Assembly: GCA_017428155.1 (NCBI GenBank)
Contig: JAFRRJ010000025.1
Span: 23,648 to 87,647 of the forward strand
Direction of reading: 5' to 3'
Origin: Clostridiales bacterium
Lineage (GTDB): Bacteria; Bacillota; Clostridia; Saccharofermentanales; Saccharofermentanaceae
DNA: 64,000 nt
Part shown: piece by piece, positions 53,563-61,374 of the stretch
Layout: every line of letters begins with the position of its first letter
How positions within the stretch are numbered: position 1 is the stretch's first letter
The notes under the pieces: generated by a model
Told to the model about the DNA's origin: nothing
The model's database searches: none
The model's input: the letters and a program-made list of their open reading frames with translations, nothing else
Program-made: the position numbers and the translations under genes

Positions 53563-56095
53563 GAAAGTGATCATGATAAAAGATAATTCCGGACCAAGGC
53601 TCCTTTCAGCCGTGGTCGCTGCCGTAATATCGCTGCTCCTCTGCACCGGTTTTACATATATGGTCGGAACCGCATTCGATCTGGAATTCGATTTCTGGCC
53701 GGTAGTCCTTTGGGCACTGTTCACGTCATTTGTTTTCGCTTTTCTAAACTATCTGAACAAGAGATCGGTATCGGTGGCGTTGATCGTTATATCCGCGATA
53801 CTGATGATCATACTCGTGACAGGTGACTACATGCATCTGAAGAGTGCACTTTCATCTTTCATGAACGATATCCAGCAATACTCGTTTTATCTGCTTCCCG
53901 GCGAATACATTAATACCTATGTAGGTTCTCATGCGATTGATACGCTTCTTATTCTCTATAACTTAATTGCGGCCGGTGTTATTACTTTTGCAGTTACAAG
54001 GCGCAGGTTCATTCCCCTGTCGCTTCTTGTATTCCTTCCGCATTTCCTTCTCTCCGTATCGAATACCTCAATGCGTCCCGAACAGACGCCCTGCATCGTG
54101 ACGGCGGCAGGAATTTTCCTTGCCCTGCTCACAAACGCATACCGTTACAAAAAGCGCGAGACGGCCGATAAAACGATGCTTATACTTGCTGTCCCGGTAC
54201 TTCTTTTCGCGGTCATGTGGGGAGCAATATTCCCTGTTAAGGAATATGAGAAATATGAGGTCGCAAAGAAGTTCCTTCTCATGATAAGAGATGCGGCTGA
54301 AGAATCATCATCGTTCGACAACACCGAGCTTGTAAGGATCATCGACAGGATCTATCACGGAACGATAAATCCGAGTTCCCTTGTCATGACAGACGGATCA
54401 TATGAAAGCACTTATACCGCTGTCTGTCCTTCATCGACAGACCTTACGACCGTTGGTCCCTTTAATCCTCCGCACACGAGGATCCTGACAGTTTATAAGA
54501 GTCTTAACTCTAATTACAAAGGCACGTTCAAGCCGTACGAGGGCGGATTCCTGTATCTTAAAGTCGAATCAATGGATACTTACAAGGATAATGTCCTAAG
54601 CGCTTCCGACATTTATATGCACGTCTTTAAAGAAGACTTTAAGCCTGAGGAAAACAATGCCCAGTTCGCAATAACGCTTACTCCGGACGTCGGTTCGTCA
54701 GTTGATATACTGCCTTATTACTGCGACTACTGCCGTGCAAGAACCGATATATATACTGTCTCTAATCCATATAACACCACGGCAAACGGGACGTTCTACT
54801 ATCTTGCCTCGCCGGTTCCGGTAAAGACCGGCAATATCTATTCCGATATTTATCTCAATGACTACGTCTACAATACGTCGCTCAAGGTTCCGAAGGAAAC
54901 AGAAAAGGCCATTATCGACAGCGGCGTTCTGCCGGACTGGTATCTTGATGTTTATTACGGTGAAAGCGATATGTCCGATGCGGATAAAGTAAGGAAAGTC
55001 ACCGAATTCGTAAGCAATCTCCATCCTTACGACAAGGATACGGAGCTGCCGCCCGAAGGAGCAGATTTTGTTCCGTGGTTCATCAGCGAAGCACAGAGCG
55101 GAATCTGCGTTCACTACGCAACGACTTCCATGGTCCTTCTCCGAATGATCGGTATCCCCGCAAGATATGTCCGCGGATATATCGACGCCGGATCTTACCC
55201 GCAGAAAGAAAGCACAGTTTACGCTTCAGAGTCCCACGCGTGGTTCGAATTCTTCATTCCCGAATTCGGCTGGATCATGGGCGATCCTACTCCGGGTGCA
55301 TCATTCGGATCCTCATATTCGGATATCAATGCTGTAGCTTCCGCATATCCCGAGATCGAGACTGAGGTATTCTCCAGACACGATGCTCCCGAACGCCCCG
55401 TGACCACCGAGACTTCTGAAACCTCAGAGACATCATCCGGGACTTCAGATAACAGCACTGAGACTTCAGCAGATGATGATCAGACTCCGGCAAGCCACGA
55501 GACAGATGCTCCTTCTGAAACTGCGGAGACTTCTTCTGATCAGTCATCTGACCAGTCAGCTTCTAATACTTCGCCTTCCGGTTCTACAGCTCCTTCAGCT
55601 TCAGGAAGCGGAAGTGATGCCGCTGCCGTTGTAACGGATGAGAACGGAGAGACCGTGGAAACAGATGAGAACGGCGAAGCAGCCCAATCCGGAAAGCCCT
55701 TCGATCTGACCCCTCTTTATCCGGTATTCCTGGGCATTCTCGGCGTTATCAGATTCATCCTGATATTGATTATTGTCCTTCTTGTCCTCGCAGTCGCAGC
55801 AAGGATAGTATTCTATACTTACTGGATGATCCATTTCTCGGTCGAAGGCACGAATGAGAAAGCTATCACTTATTACCATTACTTCAGGCTCTTAAGTAAG
55901 TTCGCGAGAAGAAGACTCCCCAGGAACGCCACAGCCATCGCTGAAAAGGCTGCCTTCGGAAGTGATCCTGTTACTAAAGAGGAAGTTATTGTTCTTCTTA
56001 AATCATGCAAAAAGAACTCTGTCCTGATCTCACAAAAACTTCCGTGGTATATGGAGATCGTTTACAGGTTCATGGAAATCAACATAAAGTACTGA
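53552..56095 (+). CDS. Transglutaminase-like membrane protein (TgpA type)
   Basis: An 847-residue protein with about seven N-terminal helices (to about residue 215), an outer transglutaminase domain and one C-terminal helix (about 725-760) followed by a cytoplasmic tail. The triad is visible: Cys in SGICVHYATTSMVLLRMIGIPARYVRGY (about 515), His in SESHAWFEFFIPEFGW (about 562) and Asp in MGDPTPG (about 577). Between the enzyme and the last helix lies a low-complexity Ser/Thr/Glu linker of about 100 residues (55390-55690) with repeated 'ETSETS' and 'DENGE' units. TgpA proteins are essential peptidases or cross-linkers in some bacteria; the substrate is not known. AAAGGAG precedes ATG. Confidence 0.9.
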   Translation: MQREKVIMIKDNSGPRLLSAVVAAVISLLLCTGFTYMVGTAFDLEFDFWPVVLWALFTSFVFAFLNYLNKRSVSVALIVISAILMIILVTGDYMHLKSALSSFMNDIQQYSFYLLPGEYINTYVGSHAIDTLLILYNLIAAGVITFAVTRRRFIPLSLLVFLPHFLLSVSNTSMRPEQTPCIVTAAGIFLALLTNAYRYKKRETADKTMLILAVPVLLFAVMWGAIFPVKEYEKYEVAKKFLLMIRDAAEESSSFDNTELVRIIDRIYHGTINPSSLVMTDGSYESTYTAVCPSSTDLTTVGPFNPPHTRILTVYKSLNSNYKGTFKPYEGGFLYLKVESMDTYKDNVLSASDIYMHVFKEDFKPEENNAQFAITLTPDVGSSVDILPYYCDYCRARTDIYTVSNPYNTTANGTFYYLASPVPVKTGNIYSDIYLNDYVYNTSLKVPKETEKAIIDSGVLPDWYLDVYYGESDMSDADKVRKVTEFVSNLHPYDKDTELPPEGADFVPWFISEAQSGICVHYATTSMVLLRMIGIPARYVRGYIDAGSYPQKESTVYASESHAWFEFFIPEFGWIMGDPTPGASFGSSYSDINAVASAYPEIETEVFSRHDAPERPVTTETSETSETSSGTSDNSTETSADDDQTPASHETDAPSETAETSSDQSSDQSASNTSPSGSTAPSASGSGSDAAAVVTDENGETVETDENGEAAQSGKPFDLTPLYPVFLGILGVIRFILILIIVLLVLAVAARIVFYTYWMIHFSVEGTNEKAITYYHYFRLLSKFARRRLPRNATAIAEKAAFGSDPVTKEEVIVLLKSCKKNSVLISQKLPWYMEIVYRFMEINIKY

Positions 56096-56121
56096 TATTG
56101 GTCTGTCCGCTGCAGGATCTG

Positions 56122-56349
56122 TCAGCAGGTATAGCCGGGCTTCTTATATAACTCTGCTTCCTGAGGAGCGATCTCTTTGTCCCAGACCTTCTCTTTCCAG
56201 TCATCCTGACTGATCTCTTTTATCGCGATCGATACACTGGAAGCTGCGCATCCCATTGTCTCTGTAATGGCCTTCGTGATCTCTTCGGCGCACTTTTGCT
56301 TCTGTTCTTCAGTCCTTCCCGGAAAACACTTTATCTCTACGTGCGGCAT
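56122..56349 (-). CDS. Tautomerase-superfamily small enzyme
   Basis: A 75-residue protein starting MPHVEIKCFPGRTEEQKQ. After loss of Met the N-terminal Pro is the catalytic base of the 4-oxalocrotonate tautomerase superfamily. GRTEEQKQKCAEEITKAI and SVSIAIKEIS complete the beta-alpha-beta unit. Complete for a family of 60-80 residues. Physiological substrate unknown. AGGAGGCAG precedes ATG. Convergent with the TgpA gene, 26 bases apart. Confidence 0.87.
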   Translation of the reverse strand: MPHVEIKCFPGRTEEQKQKCAEEITKAITETMGCAASSVSIAIKEISQDDWKEKVWDKEIAPQEAELYKKPGYTC

Positions 56350-56507
56350 AATCTGCCTCCTGTCTTATCTGTTGATACCCGGCACGGGTCCTGCCCCGTG
56401 CTTTTGAGGCCTTTATCATTTTAACCGATATAATTACTAAATGTTCTGCAACATTAATCATTCTTTATCTGTATATAAGGTGAAGATGTTCAAAGGAGGT
56501 CCTCATT

Positions 56508-57419
56508 ATGAACAGGGGGATAAGAGATACATTATGCTTAACAATGGCGTTCGCGCTTATCACGGGAATTTTCGCCGGCTGCAAAGATAAGACCGGACGT
56601 GAGACGGCAGCAGGAACAAAAGGCAGCGGGGACCCAACGATCACGGTGCCTGTTATATCTGATACAGATCCAAAGGCCGGTTCAGATAACGGTTCTTCCA
56701 ATGATCCCGCCACGGGAAGCTTCCCGGGTCTTGACTACAAGGTCCTCGATACGGACCCGTTCGGAATACAGGAAAGCCATAAGGGGTACTATATCCTGAC
56801 TGAAAGCGGTTCCGGCGGTCACTACTACATAATCATCTTCTCCGGCGAGAAGAACACGGGCGGTTACGGAATAGAAGTCACCGGGATCGAGATGGAAGAC
56901 GATGATACACTTATCATCGAAGTGACCGAGACATCTCCTTCGGTAAACGATATAGTAACCCAGGCTTTAACATATCCGCACTGCGTTATAGAGCTCACAA
57001 GGCTTCCGGAAAACCTCACGATCGTAAACGAGCACGGCTACAAATTCCATCTGCTCTCCGAAGGTGAGACGGACTATACGCCTGAGACCCATGACGTGAA
57101 CATCCCCATCTTCGGCAACGAGGAAGACGTTATCGAAGACGGCTATATAGCAGTTCTCAGTGACGGCGGCGGAGAGATCGTTTACAAGACTTACGTCTAT
57201 AAAGACGGTGAAGGCTACAGATATGTAAATGCAACTTCGCAGACTGTATCCTGGGGCGCAACAAAGTGGGAAGTAAGGGTCGATGACAGAGGCTATGCTG
57301 CAACAAAGGACGATGTAGTAGCGGCAGCAGAGATCCATGGCTCATGCGGATGCATGAATCTGCCGGGTGACTACTCCAGGATCTATACCATCGACGAATT
57401 CCTTAATATGGATTTCTGA
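56508..57419 (+). CDS. Lipoprotein with PrcB C-terminal-type domain
   Basis: A 303-residue lipoprotein (lipobox FAGC, residue about 25) with a Gly/Ser/Pro/Asp linker to about residue 72. The region IIIFSGEKNTGGYGIEVTGIEMEDDDTLIIEVTETSPSVNDIVTQALTYPHCVIEL (about 105-165) matches the PrcB_C fold found in proteins that stabilise surface proteases. The last 100 residues (DGYIAVLSDGGGEIVYKTYVYKD onward) are a second domain I cannot name, with a Cys pair CGCM. AAAGGAGG precedes ATG. It is followed 18 bases later by a small membrane protein. Confidence 0.8.
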   Translation: MNRGIRDTLCLTMAFALITGIFAGCKDKTGRETAAGTKGSGDPTITVPVISDTDPKAGSDNGSSNDPATGSFPGLDYKVLDTDPFGIQESHKGYYILTESGSGGHYYIIIFSGEKNTGGYGIEVTGIEMEDDDTLIIEVTETSPSVNDIVTQALTYPHCVIELTRLPENLTIVNEHGYKFHLLSEGETDYTPETHDVNIPIFGNEEDVIEDGYIAVLSDGGGEIVYKTYVYKDGEGYRYVNATSQTVSWGATKWEVRVDDRGYAATKDDVVAAAEIHGSCGCMNLPGDYSRIYTIDEFLNMDF

Positions 57420-57437
57420 TATTTGAGGGGAATTACT

Positions 57438-57776
57438 ATGCGCAAAGTCATTATCAGTTCAATAATCACAGCACTTGCAATCGAGATTGCAGGTGCTGCG
57501 GCTAACTTAATATCTTTTTATGTATCCGGAGATTTCATTTTCGCGCACATGATAACCGGAGGAGAATGGATGGGATGGTCAGGCTTCGGCATGCTCCTTA
57601 ACAGAACATACCCCATGTCTTCCCCGGATCATCCGGTATCAGGTTCCACCTGGATATCATTTCACCCCGGGAGCCTGATACGGACACTCATATTGGGTTT
57701 TGCCGCCGCCTTCGTCATCTTTCTTATCATCCATCTGGTCAGGAAAAAGAAGGTCTCCAAAGCTTCCAAAGCTTAA
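57438..57776 (+). CDS. Small membrane protein of unknown function
   Basis: A 112-residue protein with two clear helices (about residues 5-28 and 82-103) joined by an outer loop of about 50 residues rich in Gly, Ser, Pro and Trp, and ending in a Lys-rich cytoplasmic tail. ATG at 57438 has GAGGGG 8 bases upstream; the frame from 57423 would begin at a TTG within that site. Close spacing suggests cotranscription with the PrcB-like gene. No family recognised. Confidence 0.65.
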   Translation: MRKVIISSIITALAIEIAGAAANLISFYVSGDFIFAHMITGGEWMGWSGFGMLLNRTYPMSSPDHPVSGSTWISFHPGSLIRTLILGFAAAFVIFLIIHLVRKKKVSKASKA

Positions 57777-57778
57777 GA

Positions 57779-58690
57779 TCAGTTTTTCTTATAAGTCTTG
57801 TTGTAGATAACTGTCATAGCAGCAATGCATAAGAGTGCTGCCGCTGCAACGTAGATAACAGAGACATTGCCTGTGCATGTGTTTCCGAATGTCTGAGCGT
57901 TGAAGCTGAACGTCTCTTTGACAGCGGAGATGAATATTCCGTTATCAAGGCCTGCTATTGATGTGTTGATGTTATCCGCAACTCCGCTGAGCAGAACATT
58001 TCTTATAAGTGATGTAATGTGGCATGCCGGGAACAGATTGCAGAATGTCTGAACACCTGAAGAGAACTGTGACAGCGGGATATATGCTCCGATAACAAAT
58101 CCTGATGCGGCGCACAGTATTCCGAAGAATGCGGTGCATGTCGAGGAGGACTTGAAAAGAAGTACTATCACCATAAACAGTGCCGTTGAAGATACTGATC
58201 CCAAAAGCACGATGCCGTATGCGGAAAGAACGGAAGGAACCGTAAGGTAAAGATCTCCCATTGAAGAGAGTGTGACAAGTCCGATGGTCAATATGACTGA
58301 TGTCATTAAGAACGCGGAGATGCATGAAGCCGTGAAGTAAGAGAGGATTATCTGCCATCTCTTAACCGGTGTTGCGCATATGTCGCTGTCCACACCGGCC
58401 TCCCTGTCCTTAACGATAGTCTGAAGACATGTGTAAGGGATCGTGATCATTGCTGAGCCTAAGATTCCCGATAAGAGAATACCGTTTACCATCGTATCGA
58501 TATCTGTTGCAGATATGATGTTCTCAAGGCCGTTCATCGTTCCCTCAAATGCACTTACGAAAGTTCCTTTAAGGAACAGAAGATACAATACCAGTACGAT
58601 GATAGATGTAAGAAGTGAGAATACAACTGCAAGTGTATCCTTGAAATATATAAGAAGATTTCTCTTTGTAAAACCTATAAAGCCTTTCAT
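57779..58690 (-). CDS. ABC-2 type transporter permease
   Basis: A 303-residue membrane protein with six helices. A cytoplasmic N-terminus (FTKRNLLIYFKD) is followed by a helix, an outer loop (GTMNGLENIISATDIDTMVNG), four helices in the core and the last near the C-terminus. TIPYTCLQTIVKDREAGVDSDICATPVKRWQII is the ABC-2 coupling-helix region. It forms an exporter with the ATPase encoded just upstream, with which it shares a TAATG overlap. Cargo unknown. Confidence 0.85.
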   Translation of the reverse strand: MKGFIGFTKRNLLIYFKDTLAVVFSLLTSIIVLVLYLLFLKGTFVSAFEGTMNGLENIISATDIDTMVNGILLSGILGSAMITIPYTCLQTIVKDREAGVDSDICATPVKRWQIILSYFTASCISAFLMTSVILTIGLVTLSSMGDLYLTVPSVLSAYGIVLLGSVSSTALFMVIVLLFKSSSTCTAFFGILCAASGFVIGAYIPLSQFSSGVQTFCNLFPACHITSLIRNVLLSGVADNINTSIAGLDNGIFISAVKETFSFNAQTFGNTCTGNVSVIYVAAAALLCIAAMTVIYNKTYKKN

Positions 58691-59592
58691 TATTCGAGTT
58701 CCTTTCCTGTGAGATTTAAGAACACATCATCCATCGTTCCCTTAACCAGTTCATAGTCTTTGATCTCGTCTTTGTGTTCGTAGATAAATTCCGTGAGATT
58801 GTCGTCTGTCTCTATGTTGTAGTGGTCGGCGTCGTAGATGTAATTGCTGCTGATCTTATTTATCAGTTCCTCTGCAGATGCGCTTTTCGCGGTGTACCAG
58901 ATAAGGCGTGAGTGAGCATATCTTGTCTTTAATTCGGCAGGTGTTCCCTTCGCTATGATCTTTCCCTTGTCGAGGATTACGACGTGATCCGCATCCCTTG
59001 TTTCTTCCATGTAGTGAGTGGTAAGGAAGATCGTCATGCCGTGCTCCCTTCTCAGATAATTGATGTAGTCCCACACGAGCTTTCTTGATTTGGGATCGAG
59101 GCCTGTCGTCGGCTCATCGAGAAAGAGTATCTTCGGATTGTTTATAAGTGCCCTCATGATGTCGACTCTTCTTCTCTGGCCGCCCGAGAGCTTCTCATAT
59201 TTGCGGTCCCAGATATCCTTCATCTCGAATCTTTCCGCAAAGGGCTTGAGCCTTTCCTCTATCTTCCTTTTGTCGAGTCCGTAGTAGGATCCTCTCGTGA
59301 GCAGATTGTCTTTTACGCTGAGCTTCTTATCGAGAACGGAATTCTGGAACACGATCCCGTTTACTTTCCTGATCTCGTCATCCTCTTTACCCAATTCGCG
59401 GCCGCAGATCATTGCCGTTCCGGAAGTCTTTCCCAATATCGTGCAGAGCATGTTGATCGTTGTTGATTTGCCTGCTCCGTTCTCACCCAGAAATGCGAAC
59501 ATCTCGCCCTCTTCCACATCAAAGGAGATACCGTCTACCGCTGTATGCTCCCTGTACTTTTTTGTCAGATCTTTAACTTCGATGATTTTCAT
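58690..59592 (-). CDS. ABC transporter ATPase (DrrA/NatA type)
   Basis: A 300-residue ATPase. FLGENGAGKSTTINMLC is Walker A, YEKLSGGQRRRVDIMRALI the signature, and ILFLDEPTTGLDP Walker B; TTHYMEETRDADHVVILDKGKIIAKGTPAELK follows, as in drug and antimicrobial-peptide exporters. Residues after about 225 form the usual C-terminal add-on domain. ATG at 59592 has CAGGAGG before it; the longer frame to 59664 would run through the promoter. Upstream lies a candidate LytTR-controlled promoter. Confidence 0.9.
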   Translation of the reverse strand: MKIIEVKDLTKKYREHTAVDGISFDVEEGEMFAFLGENGAGKSTTINMLCTILGKTSGTAMICGRELGKEDDEIRKVNGIVFQNSVLDKKLSVKDNLLTRGSYYGLDKRKIEERLKPFAERFEMKDIWDRKYEKLSGGQRRRVDIMRALINNPKILFLDEPTTGLDPKSRKLVWDYINYLRREHGMTIFLTTHYMEETRDADHVVILDKGKIIAKGTPAELKTRYAHSRLIWYTAKSASAEELINKISSNYIYDADHYNIETDDNLTEFIYEHKDEIKDYELVKGTMDDVFLNLTGKELE

Positions 59593-59613
59593 GTTGTTTC
59601 CTCCTGTGAGGCC

Positions 59614-59683
59614 ACAATACGCCATCTTCCGGCATGCTGAAAGAGCAACTCTACCAAGTTGCATAAAAGGCTTACCAAGTTGC
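59614..59683 (-). promoter_or_regulatory. Candidate LytTR-activated promoter of the ABC exporter
   Basis: On the minus strand GCAACTTGGTA occurs twice (59683-59673 and 59662-59652), 21 bases apart, two helical turns, as in LytTR operators. Nine bases on lie TTTCAG (59642-59637) and, after exactly 17 bases, TATTGT (59619-59614). The poor -35 with an operator just upstream is the layout of an activator-dependent promoter. The regulator gene is 0.5 kb upstream. Confidence 0.65.
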
Positions 59684-59692
59684 TGATTTTAC

Positions 59693-59734
59693 GGGGTCAG
59701 ACCCCATCAAGCAGATTTGACAGGGTCAGACCCC
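59693..59734. repeat. Twin GGGGTCAGACCCC palindromes
   Basis: GGGGTCAGACCCC (59693-59705) and GGGTCAGACCCC (59723-59734), both followed by ATCAA, 29-30 bases apart. They lie between the stop of the DUF3021 gene (59747) and the LytTR operator. They could act as a terminator for the regulator pair, although no T-run follows. Confidence 0.7.
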
Positions 59735-59746
59735 ATCAAATAGTTG

Positions 59747-60187
59747 TTACTCTTCGTCCCTTATCTCTTCAAGCGCCTTGTTGATCCGGCTGTCTTCGCG
59801 CTTATAGAACCACAGTGTTACGATCCACACGAAAATATAAACCATGAAAAATATCACGGTCATCATGATAAAACCGCTTATCTGCGTAAACCATTTGAAT
59901 ACCAGTCCGAAGAGGCTGACGACCACATAAAGGCCCAGGCAGTGAAGTATTATCCTGACTATGAACTGCTTCTTTGAACATTCCAAATTTTTAAGCCAGA
60001 AGACCGTGGGTATGGAACACAGCGCACCCGTGAGCACCACGGACAGGAGCTGCAGCCATGAAAGTGAGAATGAAGCAAGGGGCGCTCCGTCGATAATGCA
60101 GTATACAAGTCCCTCCAGTATTATTCCCACGAGGATCGCAAAGGATATCATCATTGTCTGTTCAAGCCATATCTTTAATCTGCTCAT
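59747..60187 (-). CDS. DUF3021 membrane protein
   Basis: A 146-residue protein with four helices (about 12-32, 42-62, 73-95, 100-125) and short cytoplasmic ends. DUF3021 proteins are almost always encoded next to a LytTR regulator and are thought to hold it at the membrane or inhibit it. Here its start overlaps the LytTR stop by 4 bases (ATGA). Helix 2-3 segment GALCSIPTVFWLKNLECSKKQFIVRIILH fits the family. Confidence 0.87.
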   Translation of the reverse strand: MSRLKIWLEQTMMISFAILVGIILEGLVYCIIDGAPLASFSLSWLQLLSVVLTGALCSIPTVFWLKNLECSKKQFIVRIILHCLGLYVVVSLFGLVFKWFTQISGFIMMTVIFFMVYIFVWIVTLWFYKREDSRINKALEEIRDEE

Positions 60188-60621
60188 CCTATTCCGAGCC
60201 TCCTCTTTACTTCCTTGACATAGCCTCTGGAGATAACGACAGTCTCATCATTAAGAAGCGTTGCATCTATCCTGCCGCTCATCTGTGACTTAACATTCCT
60301 TACCTTCTTTAAGTTAACGATCATGGACTTAGAACACCTCATAAAGTACCCGTCGAGCATGACCTCAAGTTCATATAATCTGTATTTGGTGTCGTAGCAT
60401 CCGGCCTTGGTGTATACAAAAGTCTTCTTGTCGACAGACTCGATGTAATAGACCGCGGACGCCTTGATAATGTATACCTTGCCGTCCTTTGAGACAGCAA
60501 AGCTCTTCGCGTCGCCTTCCAGAAGCTCTATTGCGCCGCTTATCTCATCGGTAACCTCGACCGCTTTTATTACGGCCTGTTCCTCTTCTTTTGAATCTAC
60601 TTTCTCAAACAGTACTTTCAC
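60184..60621 (-). CDS. LytTR DNA-binding regulator without receiver domain
   Basis: A 145-residue protein. About 45 N-terminal residues precede a LytTR domain (about 45-145): VYIIKASAVYYIESVDKKTFVYTKAGCYDTKYRLYELEVMLDGYFMRCSKSMIVNLKKVRNVKS. The mark 'Y-x-x-x-x-L/F-x-x-L...F-x-R-x-H/S-x-S-x-x-V/I-N' is present with CSKSMIVNL. No receiver domain, as usual for the LytTR-DUF3021 type. Likely targets are its own operon and the ABC exporter downstream. Confidence 0.88.
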   Translation of the reverse strand: MKVLFEKVDSKEEEQAVIKAVEVTDEISGAIELLEGDAKSFAVSKDGKVYIIKASAVYYIESVDKKTFVYTKAGCYDTKYRLYELEVMLDGYFMRCSKSMIVNLKKVRNVKSQMSGRIDATLLNDETVVISRGYVKEVKRRLGIG

Positions 60622-60698
60622 CTTTTACCCCGTATCCAAGTGTATAAGCATTTTATCACAATACTTTTGCGGCGGTCAGAACAAGGCGTAACAGTCAA

Positions 60699-60707
60699 TG
60701 CTATAAT
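60699..60707 (+). promoter_or_regulatory. Extended -10 promoter of the 60829 XRE gene
   Basis: TGCTATAAT (TGN then TATAAT) at 60699-60707. The operator at 60721-60735 would cover the start of transcription, suiting repression. Confidence 0.6.
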
Positions 60708-60720
60708 AATCAAAGTCATG

Positions 60721-60735
60721 GGACATACCGTGTCT
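60721..60735. promoter_or_regulatory. Candidate XRE operator GGACATACCGTGTCT
   Basis: Matches 14 of 15 bases of the minus-strand site at 30313-30299. About 28 bases after it comes TTTGTGTCCTGTTTTTC, which also has a counterpart (TTTGTGTCGTGTATTTTTC) at the same distance in the other leader, so a longer conserved control region exists. Confidence 0.65.
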
Positions 60736-60828
60736 CATCCGCGAGAACAGGGCTTTTGCCCGTTTTGTGTCCTGTTTTTCGAGCCGGGCAAAGCATAGAC
60801 TCAAGCCATCAACCAAGGAGGCGGCAAC

Positions 60829-61344
60829 ATGGATCAGCAAAAGATCGGAGAATTCCTTAAGACACTTCGCAAAGAGACGGGCCTTACCCAGGAGGAACTG
60901 GCAGATAAGATGAATGTCTCGAGAAGAACAGTCTCAAGGTGGGAGACAGGAAGCAACCTTCCCGACCTCGCGATACTGGTTGAACTTGCTGATCTTTACG
61001 ACGTCGACATGAGAGAAATCTTTAATGGCGAAAGGAAAAACGAGACTGTGAACAAAGATCTGAAAGAAACAATGCTTATGGCGGCAGATTATACTGATGA
61101 CCATATTAAGAAAGTACTCAAGAGATACCAGGTTATGTTCGGAGCTGCAACGGTATGCGGTATATTCTACCTTGTCTGCCTGTTCTTCGAGCTCGAAAAC
61201 ATTTCCCCTGTATTCAACTTTATTTCCGGCGTATGCCTTGGCATAATGTTCGGAATGCTGATACTCGGCATCTTCGTAACCGACAAGAATTTTTCAAGGT
61301 TTGCAGAGTGGAAACACTCAAAGATCAAAAAGATCACTGAATGA
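60829..61344 (+). CDS. XRE-family regulator with two membrane helices
   Basis: A 171-residue protein. Helix-turn-helix at 8-62 (FLKTLRKETGLTQEELADKMNVSRRTVSRWETGSNLPDLAIL), nearly identical in its recognition part to the protein at 29088. Helices at about 105-122 and 128-150 follow, then a basic tail. It lacks the outer domain of its larger homologue. AAGGAGG precedes ATG. The next gene, a CPBP protease, starts 30 bases on, so both are likely cotranscribed. Confidence 0.85.
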   Translation: MDQQKIGEFLKTLRKETGLTQEELADKMNVSRRTVSRWETGSNLPDLAILVELADLYDVDMREIFNGERKNETVNKDLKETMLMAADYTDDHIKKVLKRYQVMFGAATVCGIFYLVCLFFELENISPVFNFISGVCLGIMFGMLILGIFVTDKNFSRFAEWKHSKIKKITE

Positions 61345-61374
61345 TCCACCCCCGGTAATCCCAAGGAGAACAAC

